Assembly: GCA_002343395.1 (NCBI GenBank)
Contig: DDSN01000056.1
Coordinates: forward strand, 2,460-8,867
DNA: 6,408 bases
Reading direction: 5' to 3'
DNA from: Hyphomonadaceae bacterium UBA2389
Lineage (GTDB): Bacteria > Pseudomonadota > Alphaproteobacteria > Caulobacterales > Aquidulcibacteraceae
The position numbers and the translations under genes are program-made. The first letter of the stretch is position 1; each line of letters starts with the position of its first letter. Shown here piece by piece: positions 1 to 4,825 of this stretch. The notes under the pieces were generated by a model, which saw only the letters and a list, made by a program, of their open reading frames with translations, did no database searches and was not told the DNA's origin.

Positions 1-1136
1 CATTTCCAAGCGGCGATCAACGCCGCTTTGGCGACAATGCGGAACCCGCCGTCAACGTCGCACTCAAAGAGGCGAGCGCGCTTGGCCGGCTGATGGCCAA
101 TGCAGAACTGGCGTTGGGCGAGCTTTACACCGATGGCGTCATCGCTATCGACGGCGACGATATCGACAGTCTGCTGGCGATCATTTTGCAGAACCTTCGG
201 CGCCATGGCTTCAAAACCGGGGCCACGCCACCGGGCATGCGCCTCTTCGAGGCGCCGCGCCGCGAAATCAACGACAGAAAGCGCGCCGAACGCAATGTGG
301 CGCATCATTACGACATATCGAACGAACTCTATCGGCTTTTTCTAGACGAGGATCTGCAATATTCCTGCGCCTATTATGAAACCGGCGCGGAGACGCTCGA
401 AGAGGCCCAGGACGCTAAAAAGGAACTCATCGCGGCGAAGCTTTGCCTGCGTCCGGGCCTTTCGGTTCTGGACATAGGTTGCGGCTGGGGCGGACTTGCG
501 CTCCACTTGGCGCATACGCGCGGCGTAAATGTCCGTGGCATCACACTGTCGCAGGCGCAATTGCCGGTCGCGCGAGTGCGCGCCCAGGCGCGGAATTTGG
601 CGGCACAAGCCGAATTCGTACTCGAAGATTATCGAGAGACCAAAGGCGCGTTCGATCGCATCGTATCGGTCGGCATGTTCGAGCACGTCGGGCGCGGCCA
701 CTATGACGAATTCTTCCGCCAAATTGCGTCCCTGCTCGCCGAGGATGGCGTTGCTCTGTTGCACACGATCGGACGCGCGGACGGACCGGGCGCCACCAGC
801 CCCTGGATCGACCGCTACATTTTCCCTGGCGGCTATATTCCAGCGCTGTCTGAGATCGTGCCTGCTGTCGAGCGCGCCGGACTTTATGTGACCGACATCG
901 AAGTCTGGCGGCTTCACTACGCTTACACCCTGCGCGCATGGCGAGAGCGCTTCGAAGCGCGCCTTGATGATGTGCGCGCCATGTTCGATGAGCGCTTCTG
1001 CCGTATGTGGCGCTTCTACTTGGCCGCAAGCGAAGCTGCGTTTCGATATGGCGGTCACGAGGTGTTTCAGATTCAACTCGCGCGCCGCCAGGACGCCGTT
1101 CCTCGAACACGGCGTTATTTGGAACGCGCTGGATGA
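1..1136 (+). CDS. cfa: Cyclopropane-fatty-acyl-phospholipid synthase, 5'-partial
   Basis: SAM-dependent enzyme that adds a methylene bridge to cis double bonds of membrane phospholipid acyl chains at the cytoplasmic face of the membrane. The frame is open from base 3, giving 377 visible residues. The ATG at 93 is internal, because the upstream codons read as the family's N-terminal domain (F-P-S-G-D, R-F-G-D) and run into A-L-G-E-L-Y-T-D-G, so the true start is left of the window. Counting from the first visible codon, the SAM-binding motif V-L-D-I-G-C-G-W-G-G is at 155-164. Residues matching the E. coli Cfa bicarbonate/active site are Cys122 (Y-S-C), Glu227 (F-E-H-V-G), His254 (L-H-T-I-G) and Tyr306. 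The C-terminus is complete, ending in a TGA at 1134-1136. All key residues are present, so it should be active. A CFA-like methyltransferase with another acyl substrate is the main alternative. Confidence 0.95.
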   Translation, partial: FPSGDQRRFGDNAEPAVNVALKEASALGRLMANAELALGELYTDGVIAIDGDDIDSLLAIILQNLRRHGFKTGATPPGMRLFEAPRREINDRKRAERNVAHHYDISNELYRLFLDEDLQYSCAYYETGAETLEEAQDAKKELIAAKLCLRPGLSVLDIGCGWGGLALHLAHTRGVNVRGITLSQAQLPVARVRAQARNLAAQAEFVLEDYRETKGAFDRIVSVGMFEHVGRGHYDEFFRQIASLLAEDGVALLHTIGRADGPGATSPWIDRYIFPGGYIPALSEIVPAVERAGLYVTDIEVWRLHYAYTLRAWRERFEARLDDVRAMFDERFCRMWRFYLAASEAAFRYGGHEVFQIQLARRQDAVPRTRRYLERAG

Positions 1137-1179
1137 GAAGGTTCCGTCGCGTACGTCACCGGACAAAAGGATCAAGAGC

Positions 1180-1259
1180 GAGTGAGCGCGCGCGGCCAGG
1201 TTGCGCCATTACGGGGGGAGGGGCGCGAGGGTTGGATCCCAGGCCGGCGCGCTCATCTC
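1180..1259. repeat. Long imperfect inverted repeat (structured intergenic element)
   Basis: The arms 1180-1197 and 1242-1259 pair over 17 base pairs in blocks of 5, 9 and 3, with one single-base bulge on each side (G1192 and T1256). The 9-pair core is TGAGCGCGC at 1183-1191. Inside the 44-base loop, GCGCC (1203-1207) can pair with GGCGC (1222-1226), giving a second nested stem. It starts 43 bases after the CFA synthase stop. No T-run follows the right arm, so it is not a standard intrinsic terminator. It could be a 3'-end or processing structure of the cfa mRNA, or a leader structure of the permease mRNA. The function is unknown. Confidence 0.45.
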
Positions 1260-1337
1260 ATATACGCACCAACGCTGTGGTCCCCTCATGATCGAGCGCC
1301 GCGGAACCCAGTGAAGTTGTTGGGGGGCCCAAACCCC

Positions 1338-1343
1338 AGGAGG
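1338..1343 (+). promoter_or_regulatory. Candidate ribosome binding site of the EamA permease
   Basis: AGGAGG lies 14 bases before the ATG at 1358, longer than the usual 5-9 bases. A stop codon in the permease frame (TAG, 1346-1348) sits between it and the ATG, so translation cannot begin earlier in frame. The preceding G-run can pair with C-runs next to the site (TGGGG 1321-1325 with CCCCA 1334-1338), which might partly cover it. Confidence 0.4.
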
Positions 1344-1357
1344 CTTAGCGCCGTCCA

Positions 1358-2296
1358 ATGGCGCAGCAACGGCGTCGCACGACCACGCGCCGTTTTTCTG
1401 TCGGGATCGCGCCGGTGAGCTTCGGCGCTCAAGTTCGTCTCGTCCTAGTGATGGCGCTTTGGGCGTCGTGCTTTCCGCTGATCGCCGTAGGGCTTGAACT
1501 TGCGCCACATCTGGCGTTTGCCGCGCTCCGCGCCGCCACAGGCGGGATCGCACTCATTGGCGTTTCGCTCATCTTGCGCCGGCCGATGCCAAGAGACGCC
1601 GGCGCCTGGGGCATGATCGTTCTTTTGGGCTTAAGCGCGACGTCGCTCGGTTTTCTCGGCATGTTTCACGGTGCGGCCTTCCTGTCGCCCGGCCTCGCCA
1701 CGCTCATCTTCAGCACTCAGCCGCTCGTGGCCGCTGTGCTCGGGCGCATGTTTCTTGGCGAACGATTGACCGCTCGGGGCGCTTTGGGGCTGGTGCTGGG
1801 CTTTACAGGTGTCGCCATCGCCAGCTGGCCCCAACTCACTTCGCCCAGTGCTTCGCTCTACCTGACGGGTGCGGGCTTCGTGATCGCGGCGGCGGCGGGA
1901 ACGGCCGTCGGCAACGTGGTCATGAAGCGCATCAGTCAGAGCGTGGACGCGGTGACCGCTGTGGGCTGGAGTCTTACGCTTGGAGCAATCCCGCTGGCGA
2001 TCGCATCGGCCGCAACCGAAGACATCGCCATTGCCTGGTCGAGTGAATTCGTCGCGGCGCTCGCTGTCCTATCGCTCTTTGGCACAGCGCTCGCATTCTG
2101 GCTCTGGTTCGAAGCGCTCAAATCGGCGCCTCTGAGCGCGGCCAACGCTTTCAGTTTCCTTGTGCCGGTGTTTGCATTGGCGCTTGGCGGTGTCTTCTTC
2201 GGCGAGCGTGTCGGCTTTCCGGAAATCGCTGGCGCGGGGCTCATTATCGCCGGCGTCGCTATGGCGCAGCGGCGGAGCGCGCTGCACGGTCTTTAG
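1358..2296 (+). CDS. EamA/DMT-superfamily permease
   Basis: Inner-membrane transporter of the drug/metabolite superfamily. Members export metabolites or amino acids, or scavenge nutrients; the substrate cannot be read from the sequence. The 312 residues hold ten hydrophobic segments arranged as two EamA repeats of five helices, about 25-155 and 168-303. Each repeat ends with the family signature: F-L-G-E-R near 128 followed by G-x-x-L-G-F-T-G-V, and F-F-G-E-R near 278 followed by A-G-x-x-L-I-I-A-G-V. The length is normal for the family. The start is the first ATG after an in-frame stop at 1346-1348. It adds an arginine-rich stretch before helix 1, so a GTG at 1415 (M-S-F-G-A-Q) is a credible alternative. 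No partner gene is adjacent: 221 bases separate it from cfa and a long gene-free stretch follows. Confidence 0.92.
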   Translation: MAQQRRRTTTRRFSVGIAPVSFGAQVRLVLVMALWASCFPLIAVGLELAPHLAFAALRAATGGIALIGVSLILRRPMPRDAGAWGMIVLLGLSATSLGFLGMFHGAAFLSPGLATLIFSTQPLVAAVLGRMFLGERLTARGALGLVLGFTGVAIASWPQLTSPSASLYLTGAGFVIAAAAGTAVGNVVMKRISQSVDAVTAVGWSLTLGAIPLAIASAATEDIAIAWSSEFVAALAVLSLFGTALAFWLWFEALKSAPLSAANAFSFLVPVFALALGGVFFGERVGFPEIAGAGLIIAGVAMAQRRSALHGL

Positions 2297-2301
2297 CGCG
2301 C
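2277..2301 (+). terminator. Weak hairpin over the permease stop codon
   Basis: GCGCGCT (2277-2283) and AGCGCGC (2295-2301) form a 7-pair stem with an 11-base loop, overlapping the last codons and stop of the permease. No T-run follows (the sequence continues CCCGG), so termination is only a possibility. Confidence 0.15.
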
Positions 2302-2614
2302 CCCGGCCGACCATGCGACTATTGTGATGCGAGGCAAGAGCCAAAACTTGGCCAAATTGCATCGGCTTCTCGTTTTGCGACCACAAGCCGGAGTGCCGCC
2401 GCGAGCGTGCGCCGGGATGCAATTGACAACGCCAGACCAAGTTGTCGCCGCTTTCGCCCGGCGGGCGTGAAAGGCGACTACAATGGAGGTGAAAAGCGAA
2501 GCGCGCCTTGACGCCGCCACGCGCGATGGCATTTGGCTTAGAGGTTCAGCGCGAGGAAAAATGCGTGTAGGATTTAATGTCGATCAAGCGTTCGCGGCGC
2601 TGCTCTCCAGTCAT

Positions 2615-2628
2615 TCGCGAACATTCGC
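2615..2628. repeat. Repeat TCGCGAACATTCGC, copy 1
   Basis: First of two identical 14-base copies, the second at 2756-2769, 141 bases on. With a shared GTC two bases upstream the match is 17 of 19. It contains the dyad GCGAA-CA-TTCGC (2617-2628), which resembles a dimeric protein binding site. Confidence 0.6.
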
Positions 2629-2665
2629 CCGCAAGCGGAAATCTGAGACGGAGGAAATGTCGGTG

Positions 2666-2701
2666 GTTTTTCAGGCGTCGTGCGCAAAAGCGCACAAAAA
2701 C
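2666..2701. repeat. Bulged hairpin GTTTTT / GTGCGC-AAAA-GCGCAC / AAAAAC
   Basis: A perfect 6-pair stem GTGCGC (2680-2685) and GCGCAC (2690-2695) closes an AAAA loop. Outside it GTTTTT (2666-2671) pairs with AAAAAC (2696-2701), leaving CAGGCGTC as a one-sided bulge. Neither strand has a T-run directly after the GC stem, so it does not fit an intrinsic terminator. Confidence 0.5.
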
Positions 2702-2755
2702 AGCGCCATATGCTGCCGTGAAACAATCGAGTGGGAGTAGGGGGCTCGCCGTCTA

Positions 2756-2769
2756 TCGCGAACATTCGC
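2756..2769. repeat. Repeat TCGCGAACATTCGC, copy 2
   Basis: Exact second copy. Here the dyad is longer, CGCGAA-CA-TTCGCG at 2757-2770. A degenerate third copy, 12 of 15 bases identical, lies at 2807-2821 (TATCGCCAACGCTCG). Confidence 0.6.
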
Positions 2770-2820
2770 GGACTATCTCAAGAAGTGGTCTATAACACTC
2801 GTCTACTATCGCCAACGCTC

Positions 2821-2837
2821 GTTTTGCTGATCAAAAC
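2821..2837. repeat. Short inverted repeat GTTTTG-N5-CAAAAC
   Basis: Perfect 6-base arms (2821-2826 and 2832-2837) around a 5-base loop, in the AT-richer part of the gene-free stretch. No assigned function. Confidence 0.4.
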
Positions 2838-2933
2838 CCAGCTGTCGCCATCTATCGCCGTTGTATTGTCGAGCCTTCGCCGTCATTCGGAATAGAGATT
2901 GGACCAGTAGGTTTCGCCACAATTGCGAACGAT

Positions 2934-2954
2934 CGCGTGCTATCGATTCACGCG
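2934..2954. repeat. Short inverted repeat CGCGTG-N9-CACGCG
   Basis: Perfect 6-base arms at 2934-2939 and 2949-2954 with a 9-base spacer. It lies just left of the 9-base inverted repeat at 2959-2993. No assigned function. Confidence 0.4.
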
Positions 2955-2958
2955 TCCA

Positions 2959-2993
2959 AGCAGCGTCACCGATTAGCGCGTACAGACGCTGCT
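2959..2993. repeat. Inverted repeat AGCAGCGTC-N17-GACGCTGCT
   Basis: Perfect 9-base arms at 2959-2967 and 2985-2993 separated by 17 bases. It is the longest perfect dyad I found in the gene-free stretch. It could be a binding site or a transcript hairpin. No T-run follows on either strand. Confidence 0.55.
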
Positions 2994-3116
2994 GCGCGTC
3001 AGGGATCGCAGCCCGAAGGGCGAAGACGCGCACTTGAGATGTTGAATGGCGCGGCTTCCTGCTTCAGCACAAGAGCCCGGCCGCCGGAGGCGGCGACGCC
3101 CGCCTACGATCAATAA

Positions 3117-3159
3117 GGGTATAGCCATAGGGCTTGTCGTCGACTGACAGGCTATAACC
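3117..3159. repeat. Inverted repeat at the break point of the Fic fragment
   Basis: GGGTATAGCC (3117-3126) and GGCTATAACC (3150-3159) pair at 9 of 10 positions across a 23-base spacer. A smaller pairing inside joins TGTC (3135-3138) and GACA (3146-3149). The right arm ends about eight bases before recognisable Fic homology begins. It may mark an element end or deletion junction, or be a hairpin. Confidence 0.5.
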
Positions 3160-3166
3160 TGCACGC

Positions 3167-3460
3167 CGCCAGGCGCTCGATGACGTGCGCTATTGGGTGG
3201 AGCACAAGACGTATCCGCCCGACGAGATCGCCGTGCGCTTTCACCACAAGCTCGTCGCCATTCATCTGTATCCGAACGGCAATGGCCGATGGTCGCGCCT
3301 CGCCGCCGATCTGTTCGCGCTCCAACTCGGGCAAGAGCGCTTCACCTGGGGGCGGGGTTCGATCGTCGCGGCGTCCGAGACGCGTCAGGCCTATGTCCGC
3401 GCGCTGAAAGCCGCGGATGCCGGCGACATGACGCTCCTGCTGGCGTTCGCGCGAATTTAA
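3167..3460 (+). pseudogene. Fic-domain protein fragment, 'mobile mystery protein B' type
   Basis: C-terminal half of a Fic-fold protein. Full-length Fic enzymes transfer AMP or another phosphate-containing group to target proteins, often as toxins. The frame reads R-Q-A-L-D-D-V-R-Y-W-V-E-H, then P-P-D-E-I-A-V-R-F-H-H, the Fic motif H-L-Y-P-N-G-N-G-R-W-S-R (3263-3298), F-T-W-G-R-G, and ends A-D-A-G-D-M-T-L-L-L-A-F-A-R. This order and ending match my memory of mobile mystery protein B (TIGR02613), usually near 190-200 residues and paired with a helix-turn-helix partner in mobile regions. Homology starts mid-protein: a stop at 3155-3157 closes the frame, neither the N-terminal half nor the partner is visible, and the largest open piece from GTG 3185 is 91 codons. 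The motif has Tyr for the usual Phe and Asn for the usual Asp/Glu. The rest of the frame is intact, so truncation looks recent or the piece is tolerated. Confidence 0.8.
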
Positions 3461-3615
3461 GGTTTGAGACGGAGCAGGGCTGTTCTTGAATGCAAGCCAT
3501 TAGTCGCCGCGTCCGTGGCGCAATGACGGGCCAAAGGAAGCGTCGACTTTTGGCGTAATGGACTTGGCGACAGGCGGAATAGCGAGGCTTACCGAGCTAA
3601 GCTGCTTTGGAGCCC

Positions 3616-3620
3616 GGAGG
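3616..3620 (+). promoter_or_regulatory. Ribosome binding site favouring an internal start of the AraC gene
   Basis: GGAGG lies six bases before TTG 3627 and three bases before GTG 3624. The upstream ATG at 3558 has only AAGGAAG (3534-3540), 17 bases away. This site is the reason for the shorter start chosen for the regulator. Confidence 0.5.
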
Positions 3621-3626
3621 CGTGTG

Positions 3627-4721
3627 TTGAGCGATTTCTCAGTACTTGAACTCCTCGCGCGCGGGATCGCGGTAGGCGCGTTTCTGGGCGTTGCGAGCCT
3701 TGTGCTGCGCGGCGGTCGGTCGCCGGCGCGCATAACAGGCGCGCTGTTCGCGCTGGCCGCGGCTTCACATACGCTGACGCAATGGCCAGGCGTTGAGATT
3801 GCGTCCGCGCTCGGGTGGCTGATACCACTGGTGTGGGTGCTTTCGGTTTCTGGCGCAGGGCTGCTCTGGGCGTTCGTGAGCGAGCTGTTCGAGGACCGCG
3901 CCGAACTCGACTGGCGGCGCTTCCTGCCGGCGGCGGCCTTGTTTGCGATTGGGCTCGGGACGCTGCTTGCGCCGCAGCCGCAGGCGTTCATGTTCGCGCA
4001 CAAATTGGTGAGCGGCGGGCTCATTGTGCACGCACTCGTGCTCGTAGCCACCGGTTGGCGCAACGATCTGGTGGAAGCGCGCCGGCGCTTGCGCGGACCG
4101 ATCCTCGTGCTTGCGTCCATCTATGCGCTGGGCGTGATTGCGGTCGAGGCGGGGGAGGTGCTGTTGAGCCGCGAAGCGCACGCGCTGTCGCCGCTCGCCG
4201 CCGCCGCGTTGATGTTGTTGGGGCTTCTCTCGCTGACTGCGTTTGGGCAAGCGGATGCAAGCCTGTTTGGAGCGGCGACGCGGACGGCGCCGTCGATGAG
4301 CGATGAGGTCGAGCCGCAGCGACGGCCCCAGCCGGCAACACCCCTGAGCGGCGCGGATCGCGAGACGATCGCAAAACTTGAGACGCTGATGCGTACGGAT
4401 CGGCTCTATCGCGAAGAGGGGTTGACGATCGCAACCCTGGCGCTGCGGCTGAAGACCCCCGAGCATCGGCTGCGCCGCTTGATCAATCAGGGCCTTGGCT
4501 ATCGCAATTTCAGCGACTTCTTGAATAGCTGGCGATTGGGGGAGGTTGAGGTCGCCCTCGCCGACCCGGTGCAAGCGCAGGTCCCTGTGGCCACCATCGC
4601 GTTGGACGCCGGCTTTGGTTCGCTCGGACCATTCAACCGCGCGTTCAAGGCTAAAACCGGCCTCACGCCAACGGCGTTTCGCGAGCGGGCGTTGACTGGA
4701 GACGTTCGCCCAAGCGCCTGA
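3627..4721 (+). CDS. Membrane-anchored AraC-family regulator, seven-helix sensor plus HTH
   Basis: Predicted inner-membrane transcription regulator. Residues about 5-206 (counted from TTG 3627) form seven hydrophobic segments. A charged, proline-containing linker follows, and residues 251-352 of 364 are an AraC DNA-binding domain with two helix-turn-helix units. The first carries L-T-I-A-T-L-A-L-R-L, then F-L-N-S-W-R-L; the second ends G-F-G-S-L-G-P-F-N-R-A-F-K-A-K-T-G-L-T-P. Soluble AraC regulators have a cupin-like sensor instead, so the signal here is probably a membrane or periplasmic cue. The start is chosen from GGAGG at 3616-3620. An ATG at 3558 would add 23 residues that look unlike a membrane N-terminus, but it cannot be excluded. 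The Fic fragment lies upstream and the PQQ dehydrogenase 104 bases downstream, a possible target. Confidence 0.88.
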   Translation: MSDFSVLELLARGIAVGAFLGVASLVLRGGRSPARITGALFALAAASHTLTQWPGVEIASALGWLIPLVWVLSVSGAGLLWAFVSELFEDRAELDWRRFLPAAALFAIGLGTLLAPQPQAFMFAHKLVSGGLIVHALVLVATGWRNDLVEARRRLRGPILVLASIYALGVIAVEAGEVLLSREAHALSPLAAAALMLLGLLSLTAFGQADASLFGAATRTAPSMSDEVEPQRRPQPATPLSGADRETIAKLETLMRTDRLYREEGLTIATLALRLKTPEHRLRRLINQGLGYRNFSDFLNSWRLGEVEVALADPVQAQVPVATIALDAGFGSLGPFNRAFKAKTGLTPTAFRERALTGDVRPSA

Positions 4722-4746
4722 TTTCGGGCGATGTCTTCGAAATCGG
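4718..4746 (+). terminator. Hairpin at the 3' end of the AraC gene
   Basis: GATTTCG (4720-4726) and CGAAATC (4738-4744) pair perfectly around an 11-base loop. The outer pairs C4718-G4746 and a T-G wobble extend the stem to nine. It starts at the stop codon. No T-run follows, so termination would be factor-assisted at best. The right arm overlaps the 10-base palindrome CGGCTAGCCG (4744-4753). Confidence 0.3.
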
Positions 4747-4763
4747 CTAGCCGGTTTCGGTTT

Positions 4764-4793
4764 CGGCGAGCCTCGCTTCGACCCCGGCGAGCC
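4764..4793 (+). promoter_or_regulatory. Direct repeat with 21-base period before the quinoprotein gene
   Basis: CGGCGAGCC occurs at 4764-4772 and again at 4785-4793, exactly 21 bases apart, which is two helical turns. The second copy ends 32 bases before the ATG at 4826. AraC-type proteins often bind direct half-sites about 21 bases apart, and an AraC-family gene lies directly upstream. Chance repetition in GC-rich DNA is a real alternative. Confidence 0.3.
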
Positions 4794-4825
4794 GTCGCGC
4801 GGTGATCCTGGGCATCCATCGCGGC

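Larger units (their letters stand above)
2297..3166. other. Gene-free stretch with degraded character, possible mobile-element scar
   Basis: About 870 bases between the permease and the Fic fragment contain no reading frame I recognise. Base composition drops in the middle: the 60-base rows at 2641, 2761 and 2821 hold 30, 28 and 31 G+C, against 50 of 60 in the row at 5281 inside the quinoprotein gene. It holds a repeated 14-mer (2615 and 2756), several dyads (2425-2446, 2666-2701, 2821-2837, 2934-2954, 2959-2993, 3117-3159), and short open frames with atypical codon use. The stretch ends where recognisable Fic homology begins part-way through the protein. Decay or deletion of an inserted element is the simplest reading. 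An integration or regulatory region, or an unannotated RNA, cannot be excluded. Confidence 0.5.

Noticed and set aside
93..95. ATG at 93 as the start of the CFA synthase
   Set aside because: The frame is open to the left edge and the upstream codons encode the family's N-terminal domain, so this Met is internal.
342..1175. 277-codon minus-strand open frame opposite cfa
   Set aside because: It is a shadow of the CFA synthase, whose SAM motif and catalytic residues fix the coding strand.
1182..1418. 78-codon + strand frame between cfa and the permease
   Set aside because: It overlaps the hairpin and the permease start, has no Shine-Dalgarno site, and its Arg/Pro-rich product is unlike a protein.
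2423..2485. TTGACA (2423) and TACAAT (2479) as a promoter
   Set aside because: The two boxes are about 50 bases apart, far from the 16-18 needed, and no credible gene follows.
2483..2740. 85-codon + strand frame with a weak AAAGG site upstream
   Set aside because: Codon use is poor after the first 17 codons, the composition is odd and nothing is recognisable. Possibly a remnant, but not supportable as a gene.
2577..2795. 72-codon + strand frame with AGGA four bases upstream, carrying the repeat twice in frame
   Set aside because: It is Arg/Ser-rich with no family resemblance. The 14-mer repeat is phase-neutral (141 bases), so it gives no support for this frame.
2597..2830. Repeated 14-mer as a CRISPR array
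   Set aside because: Only two exact copies with unequal spacing (141 and then about 53 bases to a degenerate copy), too short for CRISPR repeats, and no cas genes.
3080..3094. GCCGCC-GGA-GGCGGC hairpin
   Set aside because: A short GC-only stem of this kind is common in GC-rich DNA and has no T-run. Not informative alone.
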